Below, one piece after another: positions 19,823 through 28,644 of a stretch of 64,000 nucleotides of DNA (its first letter is position 1; every line of letters begins with the position of its first letter). The DNA comes from Glutamicibacter creatinolyticus (GTDB lineage Bacteria; Actinomycetota; Actinomycetes; Actinomycetales; Micrococcaceae). The stretch covers positions 992,001 to 1,056,000 of the forward strand of contig NZ_CP034412.1 in assembly GCF_006094275.1 (NCBI RefSeq). The letters run 5' to 3'. Made by a program: the position numbers and the translations under genes. Below the pieces are notes generated by a model. That model had not been told where the DNA came from. It ran no database searches and saw only the letters and a list, made by a program, of their open reading frames with translations.

Positions 19823-20947
19823 GTGAAAGACCGCAGTGAACTGTTAAGTCAACTGCCCTTGCGTGAGAATCTCCGCGGGCTCTCTCCCTACGGCGCGCCG
19901 CAAATCGACGTGCCCATCCAGTTGAACGTCAACGAAAACACCCATCCACTGCCGCCGGCCGTGGTCGAGGCAATTGCACAAGAAGTGGCCAAGGCCGCCA
20001 CCACCCTCAACCGCTACCCGGACCGCGAATTCACCGAACTGCGTGAACTGCTCGCCGACTACCTGGGGCATGAACTGCGTGCCGAGAACATCTGGGCGGC
20101 GAACGGCTCGAACGAAATCCTGCAGCAAATCCTCCAGGCCTTCGGTGGACCGGGACGCAGCGTCATGAGCTTCGTACCCACGTACTCCATGTACCCGCTG
20201 CTGGCCAGCGGCACCGACACCGCCTTCATCGCCGGAACCCGTGCCGCGGACTTCACGCTCAGCGCCGAATCGGCGGCCAGCCAGGTGCGCGAACACCGCC
20301 CGAACATCGTGATCCTCTGCTCACCCAACAACCCCACGGGTACCGCCCTGGGGCTGGATGTCATCCAAGCCGTCTACGAGGCGGCCAGCGAGAACAACGC
20401 GATCGTGATCGTCGATGAGGCCTACGCCGAGTTCGCGTTGGCCGGAACCAAGTCCGCGCTGGGCCTGCTGCCCGGCCGCCAGCGCCTGATCGTCACCCGG
20501 ACCATGTCCAAGGCGTTTGCGCTGGCCGGGGCACGCCTTGGCTATCTGGCCGCGGCCCCTGAAGTCAGTGACGCCATCCGGTTGGTGCGTCTGCCCTACC
20601 ACCTCTCGGCGGTCACCCAGGCCACCGCGATCGCGGCACTGAAAAACGTGGACGCGCTGCTGGCCGAGGTCGAACAGATCAAGACCCAGCGTGACCGGAT
20701 CGTCACCCGGTTGACCGAACTGGGCCTGCAGCCCTCGGTCAGCGATTCGAACTTCGTGTTCTTCGGCGGGCTGCAGGATCCGGAAGCGATTTGGCAGGGC
20801 CTGCTCGAGGCAGGGATCATTGTGCGTAACAACGGGATCCCTGGCACCCTGCGCGTCACCGCCGGCACCGAGGCGGAAACCACCGCCTTCCTCGACCGGC
20901 TCAGCGAGCTGCTCGAACCGGCGCACCAGCAAACTGCCAGAAGCTAG
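19823..20947 (+). CDS. hisC: Histidinol-phosphate aminotransferase
   Basis: PLP-dependent class I/II aminotransferase converting imidazole acetol-phosphate to histidinol-phosphate with glutamate as donor. The 374-residue protein has the N-terminal LNVNENTHP substrate segment, SPNNPTGTA, and the PLP lysine in TMSKAFALAGARLGY (about residue 230). The start is GTG 19823, which coincides with the predicted transcription start. It leads the cluster hisC-hisB-hisH-(small membrane gene)-priA. Confidence 0.95.
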   Translation: MKDRSELLSQLPLRENLRGLSPYGAPQIDVPIQLNVNENTHPLPPAVVEAIAQEVAKAATTLNRYPDREFTELRELLADYLGHELRAENIWAANGSNEILQQILQAFGGPGRSVMSFVPTYSMYPLLASGTDTAFIAGTRAADFTLSAESAASQVREHRPNIVILCSPNNPTGTALGLDVIQAVYEAASENNAIVIVDEAYAEFALAGTKSALGLLPGRQRLIVTRTMSKAFALAGARLGYLAAAPEVSDAIRLVRLPYHLSAVTQATAIAALKNVDALLAEVEQIKTQRDRIVTRLTELGLQPSVSDSNFVFFGGLQDPEAIWQGLLEAGIIVRNNGIPGTLRVTAGTEAETTAFLDRLSELLEPAHQQTARS

Positions 20948-20959
20948 CGAAGGAAGAAG

Positions 20960-21580
20960 ATGTCTGCCGAATCCCTGGGCGGCCGCAAAGCCCGCATGGA
21001 ACGCGTGACCAGCGAATCGTCCGTGTTCGTCGAACTTGACCTGGACGGCACCGGCAAGTCCGAGATCAGCACCTCCGTGCCGTTCTTCGACCACATGCTC
21101 ACCGCACTGTCCAAGCACTCGCTGATCGACCTGACCGTGCGCGCCACCGGCGACACCCACATCGACGTGCACCACACCGTGGAGGACACCGCCATCACCA
21201 TTGGCGAGGTGCTGCGCACCGCCCTGGGCAACAAGGCCGGCATCCGCCGGTTCGGCACCGCCTACGCGCCGTTGGACGAGGCCCTGGCCCGCGCCGTCGT
21301 GGACATCTCCGGGCGGCCCTACCTGGTGCACGGCGGGGAGCCGGCCGGCCAGGAATACCACCTGATCGGAGGGCACTTCACCGGGTCGATGACGCGCCAC
21401 GTCTTCGAGTCGCTGACCTTCCACGCCCAGATCTGCGCCCACATCGAGGTACTCTCCGGGCGCGACCCACACCACATCGTTGAAGCGCAGTTCAAGGCCC
21501 TGGCACGGGCGCTGCGCGAAGCGGTGGAAACCGACCCCCGCATGGGGGACCAAATCCCGTCCACGAAGGGTGCGCTGTAG
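20960..21580 (+). CDS. hisB: Imidazoleglycerol-phosphate dehydratase
   Basis: Monofunctional IGPD (206 aa) that dehydrates imidazole glycerol phosphate. The Mn-binding repeats are visible: [13 protein letters not shown], then HHTVEDTAI near residue 74, and the mirrored [14 protein letters not shown] near the C-terminus. The fused histidinol phosphatase domain of enterobacterial HisB is absent, as is usual in actinobacteria. ATG 20960 has GAAGGAAGAAG upstream and lies 12 nt after hisC. Confidence 0.96.
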   Translation: MSAESLGGRKARMERVTSESSVFVELDLDGTGKSEISTSVPFFDHMLTALSKHSLIDLTVRATGDTHIDVHHTVEDTAITIGEVLRTALGNKAGIRRFGTAYAPLDEALARAVVDISGRPYLVHGGEPAGQEYHLIGGHFTGSMTRHVFESLTFHAQICAHIEVLSGRDPHHIVEAQFKALARALREAVETDPRMGDQIPSTKGAL

Positions 21581-22216
21581 GTGGGAAGTAAAAACGTAGT
21601 CGTCCTGGACTACGGGTCCGGCAATGTCCGCTCTGCGGTACGCGCCCTGGAGGCGGCCGGAGCCAACGTGGAGTTGACCGCCAACTCCACCGCGATCCTG
21701 GAAGCCGATGGCCTGGTGGTCCCCGGGGTGGGGGCCTACGCCTCGGTGATGCAACAGCTCAAGGCCATTGACGCGCCGCGCTGGATCGGACGCCGGGTTG
21801 CCGGCGGCCGACCGGTGCTGGGCATCTGCGTTGGCCACCAGGTCTTCTTCGATGAGGGCGTGGAACACGGGGTGCGCAGCCAGGGACTGGGCGAATGGCC
21901 CGGCGTCGTGGAGCGCCTGGAAGCCGAAGTGATCCCACACATGGGCTGGAACACCGTCCAGGTTTCCGAGGGCAGCCGATTGTTCGAGGGGATCGAACAG
22001 GAGCGGTTCTACTTCGTGCACTCCTACGGCGTGCGCCACTGGGAGTTTGACATCACCCAGCCGGCGATGAGCGCCCCCAAGGTCACCTGGAGCACCCACG
22101 GCACCCCGTTCGTCGCCGCCGTGGAAAACGGACCGCTCTCCGCGGTCCAGTTCCACCCCGAGAAATCCGGCACGGCGGGCAACCGCCTGCTGCGCAACTG
22201 GTTGGAGACCCTCTAA
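21581..22216 (+). CDS. hisH: Imidazole glycerol phosphate synthase, glutamine amidotransferase subunit
   Basis: Supplies ammonia from glutamine to HisF. The class I amidotransferase triad is present: the nucleophilic Cys in [10 protein letters not shown] (near residue 85) and His/Glu in VQFHPEKS near the C-terminus. It is 211 residues with GTG 21581 directly after the hisB stop, with AAGGG as a close ribosome binding site. Its partner hisF is not in this window. Confidence 0.95.
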   Translation: MGSKNVVVLDYGSGNVRSAVRALEAAGANVELTANSTAILEADGLVVPGVGAYASVMQQLKAIDAPRWIGRRVAGGRPVLGICVGHQVFFDEGVEHGVRSQGLGEWPGVVERLEAEVIPHMGWNTVQVSEGSRLFEGIEQERFYFVHSYGVRHWEFDITQPAMSAPKVTWSTHGTPFVAAVENGPLSAVQFHPEKSGTAGNRLLRNWLETL

Positions 22217-22218
22217 AC

Positions 22219-22368
22219 ATGTGGACCGTTGTCTTGTTGGGAGTCGGAGCCTTCCTGGCCGGGGGAGCGATCTCCCTGAAAAGCCAGAAAGCCCACATCT
22301 CCTGGATCATCGCCTGCTGGGCGCTGGCCGCCATGGCAGTCATTGCCGGGTGGGTCCTGACCCTGTAG
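22219..22368 (+). CDS. 49-residue two-helix membrane protein between hisH and priA
   Basis: ATG 22219 to TAG 22368 encodes 49 residues. A first hydrophobic helix (WTVVLLGVGAFLAGGAI) is followed by a polar turn (SLKSQKAHIS) and a second helix (WIIACWALAAMAVIAGWVLTL). It begins 3 nt after the hisH stop and ends 33 nt before priA, so it lies inside the his operon. No family is recognised. Clean two-helix topology, tight packing in the operon and tryptophans at helix ends argue that it is a real gene. Confidence 0.65.
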   Translation: MWTVVLLGVGAFLAGGAISLKSQKAHISWIIACWALAAMAVIAGWVLTL

Positions 22369-22401
22369 CGCCCTACGCCACCGCAGAACACAAAGGAAAC
22401 A

Positions 22402-23142
22402 ATGAGCGAGCAAACACACCTGGAACTGCTTCCCGCCGTCGACATCGCCAACGGGCAGGCCGTACGCCTGGTCCAGGGCGAAGCCGGCTCCGAGACCGGC
22501 TACGGCGATCCGCTGGAAGCCGCATTGGCCTGGCAGAACGACGGCGCCGAATGGCTGCATCTGGTGGACCTGGACGCCGCCTTTGACCGCGGACACAACA
22601 CCGACATTGTCCAGCGCATCGCCCAGGAACTGCAGATCAAGGTGGAGCTCTCCGGCGGCATCCGCGATGACGCCTCACTGGAGCGGGCCCTGGAATTCGG
22701 CGCCACCCGAGTGAACCTGGGCACCGCCGCCCTGGAGAACCCCGAATGGACCGCCAAGGCCATTGAGCGCTTTGGCGACAAGATCGCCGTCGGCCTGGAC
22801 GTGCGCGGCACCACCCTGGCCGGTCGCGGCTGGACCAAGGAAGGCGGGGACCTGTGGGAGGTGCTCGCCCGGCTGGAGGACGCCGGCTGCCCGCGCTACG
22901 TGGTCACCGACGTCACCAAGGACGGCACCCTGCGCGGCCCGAACGTGAAACTGCTGCTGGAAATGTGCGCCAAGACCGACAAGCCGATCGTGGCCTCCGG
23001 CGGCATCTCCTCCCTGGATGACCTGCGCGCGCTGCGCGAACTGGTTCCCGAGGGCGTCGAAGGCGCCATCATGGGCAAGGCGCTGTACGCCGGTCGCTTC
23101 ACCCTGCAGGACGCCCTGGAAGTCGCGGCCGGACGGGCTTAG
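22402..23142 (+). CDS. priA: Bifunctional HisA/TrpF isomerase PriA
   Basis: (beta/alpha)8-barrel isomerase of 246 residues. In actinobacteria that lack trpF the HisA-family enzyme PriA isomerises both ProFAR (histidine) and PRA (tryptophan). The catalytic aspartates are in [15 protein letters not shown] (first strand) and [13 protein letters not shown] (fifth strand); phosphate-binding glycines are in VASGGISS and IMGKALY. Bifunctionality is inferred from lineage, since HisA and PriA cannot be separated by motif alone. ACAAAGGAAACA precedes ATG 22402. A strong terminator follows. Confidence 0.92.
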   Translation: MSEQTHLELLPAVDIANGQAVRLVQGEAGSETGYGDPLEAALAWQNDGAEWLHLVDLDAAFDRGHNTDIVQRIAQELQIKVELSGGIRDDASLERALEFGATRVNLGTAALENPEWTAKAIERFGDKIAVGLDVRGTTLAGRGWTKEGGDLWEVLARLEDAGCPRYVVTDVTKDGTLRGPNVKLLLEMCAKTDKPIVASGGISSLDDLRALRELVPEGVEGAIMGKALYAGRFTLQDALEVAAGRA

Positions 23143-23172
23143 CTAAGTCGGGTGCAACTGATTAGTTGAATT

Positions 23173-23211
23173 ATGGGTCTCGTGAACACGGAAAGTGTTC
23201 GCGGGACCCAT
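23173..23211 (+). terminator. terminator of the his cluster
   Basis: 17-bp inverted repeat with two G-T wobbles (23173-23189 with 23195-23211) and a 5-nt loop, 30 nt after the priA stop. It marks the boundary to the accessory island. Confidence 0.72.
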
Positions 23212-23617
23212 ACGCCGTTGAAAGACGACTGTCGAGCGACTCCATCCAGCCGTGGTCGGGGTGATCACTGCTGCGCTGACAGGTTCGCGTGCGGGATCAG
23301 AGATTCAATTTGACGGACCGTGTCCGGGAGCCCCCCCGCGGGTCTAACGCGTCAATCCAAACATAATCTCCGGGCCTTTCTCACGGCTGTCTGGAGCCTT
23401 TGCTCACTCACTAACAACGCCGCCCGTCGTACTGGTTTACTTCTCACGATGACGTGGCATTAGGTGAGCCGACGGCTGAGGTGGAACCTTGAACTGCTGA
23501 AGACCCCCGGCTTCTTTTGTTATCAAAATGTCACAATTTTTTAGCTAAACAAATTTGCTTTAAACGCGAACTCATCCAAGACTATTGTTGTATCTTTCAC
23601 TGTCTGGGGGGGACATC
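23212..23617. other. non-coding stretch at the left edge of the accessory island
   Basis: About 400 bases without a credible gene on either strand. Base composition becomes more AT-rich towards 23520-23590. No repeat, tRNA or integrase remnant was recognised. The promoter of the Excalibur gene presumably lies near its right end. Confidence 0.5.
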
Positions 23618-24556
23618 ATGAGCACCAATTTTCCGGGGACTCCACCGAGCCCAAAAATGACGAAAACTAATCGAAAACTTTTGCTAGCGCTGGTCCTTTT
23701 AGGGTTGCTGCTACTTCTGATATTCCTGCCGGAAGTGGTCCTGCTCCTTGCCTTGTTAGGAGTGGTGCTCGGCGCGATTGCGATCTTTGTCGGCCGCATT
23801 CCCTGGGTTGCTCGGTCGAATCGCAAAATGGCTGCCAAGGGCACCGGTATTCTCGCCGGGTTGGTTATCGTCGCCGCGGGCATTATCGGTATTCAGAATC
23901 CGGTGCCAGCACCCGAACCCAATGCAGCGCCCGCCGTTCAGCAGAATGATTCTGCAAGCCCGGAACCTGCAGTTGCAACCGAGTCCTCCACTCCGACACC
24001 GGCCCCAGTGCTGGATGACTATGTAGGGGACCTTTGCGACGGCGACGACTTAGTGATGGAACAAGGCCACGAGCAACTGTACTGTGACAAGGACGCGAAC
24101 GGAGCGCTTGTCTGGGTAACCGCTAATGAGCACGAGAAGTTGCTTCTTGCTGAAAAGAAGGCGGCAGACGAGGCTAAGGTCAAGAAGGCAGCAGAGGCTG
24201 AGGCCAAGAAGGCGGCCGAGGCGAAGAAAGCCGCCGAAGAGAAGGCTGAACAGGAAAAAGCTGCACTAGAAAAGGCCAAGAAAGAAAAAGCTGCCGCCGC
24301 GAAGGCGGCCCAGGAAAAGGCCGCTGCTGAAAAAGCTGCAGCCCAGAAGAAGGCGAAGCAAGAAGCCGAGAAGAAAAAGGTGCGAAAGCCCGCAAGTACA
24401 CCGAAACCTGCGGCACCGAAACCAGCTCCTAATACTAGCCGTTACTTCAAAAACTGCACTGAAGCACGTAATGCTGGCGCAGCGCCCGTTTATAGGGGCG
24501 AACCGGGCTATGGCAAACATCTGGATCGTGACGGTGACGGAGTCGGGTGCGAGTAG
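23618..24556 (+). CDS. Membrane protein with C-terminal Excalibur calcium-binding domain
   Basis: 312-residue protein, start ATG 23618 with a GGGGGGG run just upstream. Order of parts: short polar N-terminus, a hydrophobic hairpin (about residues 20-56) and a third helix (70-88). A Pro/Ser/Thr-rich linker and a ~40-residue segment with two cysteines (GDLCDGDDLV and QLYCDKD) come next. A long Lys/Ala/Glu-rich coiled coil (about 178-265) leads to a canonical Excalibur domain (YFKNCTEARNAGAAP, ending DRDGDGVGCE). Excalibur domains bind calcium and often accompany extracellular nucleases. The last 10 nt overlap the HNH lipoprotein gene, so the two are coupled. The region is less GC-rich than its neighbours. 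Confidence 0.85.
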   Translation: MSTNFPGTPPSPKMTKTNRKLLLALVLLGLLLLLIFLPEVVLLLALLGVVLGAIAIFVGRIPWVARSNRKMAAKGTGILAGLVIVAAGIIGIQNPVPAPEPNAAPAVQQNDSASPEPAVATESSTPTPAPVLDDYVGDLCDGDDLVMEQGHEQLYCDKDANGALVWVTANEHEKLLLAEKKAADEAKVKKAAEAEAKKAAEAKKAAEEKAEQEKAALEKAKKEKAAAAKAAQEKAAAEKAAAQKKAKQEAEKKKVRKPASTPKPAAPKPAPNTSRYFKNCTEARNAGAAPVYRGEPGYGKHLDRDGDGVGCE

Positions 24557-25389
24557 AGATAAGACTACTCGGGCTCGGCCTCTGCATCGGACTGCTCGGG
24601 GGCTGTGCCGCCCCATCGAGCATTCCGGCGGGAAAAGTGTCGTCAGCCGAGAATCCTTCGAAATTGTCCGAGCCTCCGGCGGAGATTACCATCCGCAAGG
24701 AAGCGTTGCCGATTACGATCGTCACAGAGGAACCGGCTCCAACAGCTCAATCTTTGACCGAAGATGAGGTTGTTGAGCAGAGCGAAGAAACTGCCCCGAG
24801 CAATCAATCCCAGCAGACGACTTCCAAAACTTCGGATGCAACCGCGATGCTGGGACAGATCGCAATCAAGGGGCGGGCACCCAAAACCGGATATGACCGG
24901 AGTTTGTTCGGAAACGGTTGGGGCGATCCGGATCATAACGGTTGCGATGCGAGGAATGACATGCTCGCCCGCGATCTTACGGTGCACACCTACAAAACGG
25001 GCACAGCTAACTGCGTGGTTTTGACTGCGACGCTTGAAGATCCGTATACCGGTGCGCTAATCGAGTTCCAACGGGGACAGGGAACGAGTAACGCAGTGCA
25101 GATCGACCATGTGGTCGCGCTTTCGGATGCTTGGCAAAAGGGGGCGCAGAAGCTGTCGTCGCAGTCTCGTTATGAATTCGCCAATGATCCGCTAAACCTG
25201 CTTGCGGTCGACGGGCCGACCAACGCGTCTAAGGGTGACAGGGATGCCGCCTCGTGGTTGCCACCGAATAGGGGCTTCTGGTGCGAGTACGTGACGCGGC
25301 AGGTCGAGGTCAAATATAAATACGACCTCTGGATGACAAAAGCCGAGCACAACGCTAGTGCCCGTGTCCTGCAGAGTCACTGTAACTGA
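24547..25389 (+). CDS. Secreted lipoprotein with HNH endonuclease (DUF1524/GmrSD C-terminal-like) domain
   Basis: 280 residues from GTG 24547. A lipoprotein signal ends in the lipobox LLGGC (Cys20), followed by ~80 disordered Ser/Thr/Glu residues. The C-terminal nuclease domain matches the actinobacterial secreted 'HNH endonuclease family protein': GYDRSLFGNGW, then the DH pair in QIDHVVALSDAW (about residue 186), FANDPLNLLAV, and NASKGDRDAASWLPP. The HNH residues (H188, the N of the NDPLN segment, and the N/K of NASKGD) are present, so it looks active. It starts inside the Excalibur gene. Role unknown: extracellular DNA degradation, uptake or competition are all possible. Confidence 0.85.
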   Translation: MRVEIRLLGLGLCIGLLGGCAAPSSIPAGKVSSAENPSKLSEPPAEITIRKEALPITIVTEEPAPTAQSLTEDEVVEQSEETAPSNQSQQTTSKTSDATAMLGQIAIKGRAPKTGYDRSLFGNGWGDPDHNGCDARNDMLARDLTVHTYKTGTANCVVLTATLEDPYTGALIEFQRGQGTSNAVQIDHVVALSDAWQKGAQKLSSQSRYEFANDPLNLLAVDGPTNASKGDRDAASWLPPNRGFWCEYVTRQVEVKYKYDLWMTKAEHNASARVLQSHCN

Positions 25390-25466
25390 AGGTCCCGGCA
25401 CATCAGCAGGTGTACATGCCTGCTGTATTCGTTCTGACTAGCTGTATTAACTAAAGGAGTGCCACG

Positions 25467-25637
25467 GTGGGGTTTACCTTTCGCAAGCGCAAGAAACTAG
25501 GCAAGTCGACGACCTTAAACATCTCGAAATCCGGGGCATCAGTTTCTAAGAAGGCTGGCCCGGTCTCGATCTCTTCTCGGGGAACAGTAAACATTCGGTT
25601 GGGGAAGGGCCTTTCGTTCCGTAAGAAGTTGTTCTAA
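25467..25637 (+). CDS. Short DUF4236 protein
   Basis: GTG 25467 to TAA 25637, 56 residues, with AAAGGAG 8 nt upstream. The start MGFTFRKRKKLGKSTTLNIS followed by KSGASVS is the DUF4236 signature (GFRFRKRxKLGPGxRLNxSKSGxSxS). The rest is a short beta-rich, basic continuation (ISSRGTVNIRLGKGLSFRKK). It is close to the minimal length for the family. DUF4236 is common on accessory DNA and of unknown function. A hairpin follows four bases after the stop. Confidence 0.75.
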   Translation: MGFTFRKRKKLGKSTTLNISKSGASVSKKAGPVSISSRGTVNIRLGKGLSFRKKLF

Positions 25638-25640
25638 GCG

Positions 25641-25665
25641 CGGGTTGCTTTAGAGCAGCAACCCG
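25641..25665 (+). terminator. hairpin after the DUF4236 gene
   Basis: Perfect 9-bp repeat (25641-25649 with 25657-25665), 7-nt loop, no T-run. Confidence 0.5.
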
Positions 25666-25705
25666 GAATAGGAGATGAGAGCAGCAGCTAAAGTACGTGT
25701 GTTGA

Positions 25706-25744
25706 GTGGGCTGGGCCCGGTGGAAGACACCGCGCCCGGCCCAC
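25706..25744. terminator. long GC-rich hairpin at the right edge of the accessory island
   Basis: 17-position inverted repeat with two mismatched pairs (25706-25722 with 25728-25744) around the loop GAAGA. It separates the island from the core gene sseB and could stop transcription in either direction. Confidence 0.5.
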
Positions 25745-25794
25745 ATCACGTTTAACCGAGGTCACAAGCGGTCCGGCGCACTTGCGCGAGCTTA

Positions 25795-25800
25795 TAGCAT
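25795..25800 (+). promoter_or_regulatory. -10 box of a probable leaderless promoter for the SseB-family gene
   Basis: TAGCAT, 6 nt, then ATG 25807. Confidence 0.5.
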
Positions 25801-25806
25801 GGGTAC

Positions 25807-26691
25807 ATGAGCTCCACTTCCTCCTCCCTGCCCGAGCCCAAACGCCACCTGCCCGGCCACATCGCCGCGGCCCTGGCGCAGGCCGGCAGCAAGTCCGATT
25901 CGGCCGGCCAAAGCTGGGAAGGACGCGACCTGAGCGGGGACGGCAACCCGCTGCACAACTTCGACAAGGACGACGGCCTAGCCAACGCACAGGTCGTCGA
26001 GGCCCTGGACCAGCTGCGCGCCGGCACCGGCGATGAGGCCGCGGTGCACCGGGCACTGGCCGACGCCCGGGTGTTTGTCGCCATCGTGGCCCAGCTGGGG
26101 GAAGAGGCGATGACCGAGCATGGGTTCGCCTCCGACAAGGAAGCGGACATGGCGCTGGTGAAGATCAAGGCGCCAGATGGCCGGATGGCCCTTCCGGTGT
26201 TCACCACCGTGGAACGCCTGCAGGCCTGGCATCCCGAAGCCCGCCCGGTAGCGGTCTACGCCCCGCGCGCGGCTCTGTCCGCGGTCAGCGAGGAAGCGGA
26301 CCTGCTAGTGCTGGATCCGGGCAGCGACTACACCTTTGTGCTGCGCCGCCCCGGGGTGTGGACCCTGGCCAAGCAGGTGCAGTGGACCCCCAGCTACCTT
26401 GACGAACAGCTGGGCGCACTCATCGGCCAGGCGACCGAGGGCCATGACGAACTGCGGCAGGTGCGCGTCGGGCCCGGACACGGCGTCGGATCGCGGGACA
26501 AGGGCGGCAAGCCGGTGGCCGGCGGCGGCTCCGGGCCGGAGCTGCTGCTGCAGTTTGTCTTTGCCCCGGGCACAAGTGAACAGCGTGCCCGCGAGGTCAC
26601 CAATCGGGTCCACGGGACGCTGGCGAACAACCCGCAGTTCGCCGAAGCGGTGGACTCCCTGGAAATCAGCCTGCTGAGCGCACCAAGTTAA
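25807..26691 (+). CDS. SseB family protein
   Basis: 294 residues with an SseB N-terminal-like domain (about 65-180: VHRALADARVFVAIVAQL, then MALPVFTTVERLQAWHPEARPV) and an SseB C-terminal-like segment (ELLLQFVFAPG, then the stretch ending DSLEISLLSAPS). The first ~60 residues are polar. Actinobacterial SseB-family proteins are uncharacterised; the Salmonella effector of the same name is unrelated. The gene normally follows priA in related genomes, so the 2.5-kb island appears inserted between them. Confidence 0.8.
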   Translation: MSSTSSSLPEPKRHLPGHIAAALAQAGSKSDSAGQSWEGRDLSGDGNPLHNFDKDDGLANAQVVEALDQLRAGTGDEAAVHRALADARVFVAIVAQLGEEAMTEHGFASDKEADMALVKIKAPDGRMALPVFTTVERLQAWHPEARPVAVYAPRAALSAVSEEADLLVLDPGSDYTFVLRRPGVWTLAKQVQWTPSYLDEQLGALIGQATEGHDELRQVRVGPGHGVGSRDKGGKPVAGGGSGPELLLQFVFAPGTSEQRAREVTNRVHGTLANNPQFAEAVDSLEISLLSAPS

Positions 26692-26728
26692 GAACCGAGC
26701 AAATATGAACCTTTAGGAGGGCAACAGC

Positions 26729-28072
26729 TTGAGCATGAAACGTTACTGGCAGATCCTTCGCCAACCGGCGATCGGCGGCCTGCTGGTGATCGGAATGATC
26801 GCACGACTTCCACACTCGGCGCTGAGCATGCTGCTGTTGCTGCACCTGGTTCTGAACCTGGGCCAGGACTGGGCCTCGGCCGGAATCGTGGTGGCCCTGA
26901 TGACCGTGGGCATCGCCGTGGGTGCCCCGTGGCGCGGGCACCAGGTAGACCAGTGGGGCCTGCGCCGGGCGCTGATTCCCTCGATCATCATCGAAGTGGC
27001 GGTGTGGAGCACGGTGCCGCATGTGCCGCTGGTGTGGATCTATCCGCTGGCGTTCCTGGGCGGGCTGTTCGCCCTGCCGGTCTTCTCCGTGGTGCGCACC
27101 GCGCTGGGCGTAATGACCACCGGCGAGCAACGACGCTCCTCCTTCGCCCTGGATGCGATGGCCACCGAGCTGGTGTTCATCGTCGGCCCGGCCTCCGCCG
27201 GCATCATCGCCACGCAGCTGGACACCACGCTCGGGCTGACCGCGGTGGGCATCCTCGGTTCGCTGGGCGGGGTGGGGCTGTTCCTGCTGAACCCTCCCAC
27301 CCGCAGCGAGGATCCCAAGGCGAAGGCCAAGAAGGCCAACGTGCACGAGGAGCGGCTGGGGGCCGAAGCCAGCTTCGTGGCCGCCGCCCCCGCCGGTGTG
27401 CACGAGGTGGAAGGCGAGCTGATCGCCGCCGGACGCAAGTCCGCCCGGGCCCGGCTGCGCGAGCGCGGGCGCAAGGTCAAGACCAGCTTCACCTGGATGA
27501 GCGCCTCGGTGCTGGCCGTGTTCATCGCCTCGGGCGGTGCCGGCGCACTGCTGACCGGCACCGAGGTGAGCATCGTGGCCGAGCTGGAGCAGCAGGGCAA
27601 CCCGGGGGACCTGGGCATCGTGTTCCTCTTCTGGTGCGGCGCCTCCCTGATCGGCGGGCTGGTCTACGGCATGATCGAACGCCGGATCTCCCCGCTCGTG
27701 CTGCTGCTGGGCATGGCGGTGCTCACCATCCCGATGTACTTTGCCACCGACACCTGGTCCCTTGCGCTGCTCTCCGCGCTGCCCGGCCTGCTGGTTGCCC
27801 CGACCTTGTCCGCGGCCTCGGAATGGCTCACCGATCTGGTGGCCGAGCACCGTCGTGGGGAAGCGATGGGCTGGTACGGTTCGGCGATGACCGCCGGTAC
27901 CGCGCTGGGATCCCCCGTCACCGGCGCCGTGGTGGACCTGGCCGGTCCGGCCGCCGCGTTCGCCGCCGTCGGGGTGATCGCCATGGTGGTGGTGCTCGCC
28001 GCACTGATCGCCCAGCAGATCCGCCGCCGCATCCGCCGCAAGGCCCGGCGCAAGCTGGTCCAGGTGCGGTAG
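26729..28072 (+). CDS. MFS transporter
   Basis: 447-residue 12-helix major facilitator with a ~75-residue charged cytoplasmic loop between the two six-helix halves (about residues 190-250: a Lys-rich EDPKAKAKKANVHEERLG stretch, then the RARLRERGRK segment). A perfect AGGAGG (26715-26720) is 8 nt before TTG 26729; ATG 26735 is the alternative start. The substrate cannot be read from the sequence; the pattern is that of drug/metabolite exporters. A strong hairpin separates it from the convergent DUF1844 gene. Confidence 0.85.
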   Translation: MSMKRYWQILRQPAIGGLLVIGMIARLPHSALSMLLLLHLVLNLGQDWASAGIVVALMTVGIAVGAPWRGHQVDQWGLRRALIPSIIIEVAVWSTVPHVPLVWIYPLAFLGGLFALPVFSVVRTALGVMTTGEQRRSSFALDAMATELVFIVGPASAGIIATQLDTTLGLTAVGILGSLGGVGLFLLNPPTRSEDPKAKAKKANVHEERLGAEASFVAAAPAGVHEVEGELIAAGRKSARARLRERGRKVKTSFTWMSASVLAVFIASGGAGALLTGTEVSIVAELEQQGNPGDLGIVFLFWCGASLIGGLVYGMIERRISPLVLLLGMAVLTIPMYFATDTWSLALLSALPGLLVAPTLSAASEWLTDLVAEHRRGEAMGWYGSAMTAGTALGSPVTGAVVDLAGPAAAFAAVGVIAMVVVLAALIAQQIRRRIRRKARRKLVQVR

Positions 28073-28088
28073 TGCACGGCCGAAGAGA

Positions 28089-28129
28089 AACCGGGGGCGC
28101 GGCAGGAAAATCCTGCCGCGCCCCCGGTT
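28089..28129. terminator. bidirectional terminator between MFS and DUF1844 genes
   Basis: Perfect inverted repeat of 19 bp (28089-28107 with 28111-28129), very GC-rich, with an AAA loop, between convergent genes. No strong T-run. Confidence 0.75.
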
Positions 28130-28180
28130 GCATCATGTAATTTTAATCGCAGCCTCGGCTGCCGGTGCCCCGCTCAGGGA

Positions 28181-28546
28181 CTAGCTGACCGGGCCGGTGA
28201 ACTTCTCGCCCGGGCCCTTGCCCGGCGCATCCGGGATGATCGAAGCTTCCCGGAAGGCCAGCTGCAGGCTGCGCAGACCATCGCGCAGGGGAGCGGCGTG
28301 CTGCGAGCCGATCTCCGGCGCCCCGGCGGTGACTAGGCCTGCCAGTGCGGTGATCAGCTTGCGGGCCTCGTCCAGGTCCTTCAGCTCGGCGGCGTCCTTG
28401 CCTTCGGCCAGGCCGCACTTCACGGCGGCGGCGCTCATCAGGTGCACCGCGGCGGTGGTGATGATTTCAACGGCAGGAACCTCGGCGATATCGCGGACCT
28501 GCTGATCGACGGCCTGCTGCATTGAATTGGAATCTTCGGTACTCAT
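28181..28546 (-). CDS. DUF1844 family protein
   Basis: 121 residues. The central pattern IITTAAVHLMSAAAVKCGL followed by EARKLITALAGLV is the DUF1844 signature (helical, often annotated next to infC). The Asp/Glu-rich start and the Pro/Gly-rich tail ending GPVS are unstructured. Function unknown. It is divergent from the infC leader, with 291 nt between the two. Confidence 0.8.
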   Translation of the reverse strand: MSTEDSNSMQQAVDQQVRDIAEVPAVEIITTAAVHLMSAAAVKCGLAEGKDAAELKDLDEARKLITALAGLVTAGAPEIGSQHAAPLRDGLRSLQLAFREASIIPDAPGKGPGEKFTGPVS

Positions 28547-28644
28547 ACTGCTAAGCTTGTCACAGACCGACTCGATTGGGTTACTTGGTTCTGGCCTGAA
28601 ACAGGTTATGTGACCAAGGGATCATGATCGAGACATGCAAGTGG

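Noticed and set aside
20321-22156. Long minus-strand frame opposite hisC-hisB-hisH
   Set aside because: Shadow frame; the plus-strand his genes carry all catalytic motifs.
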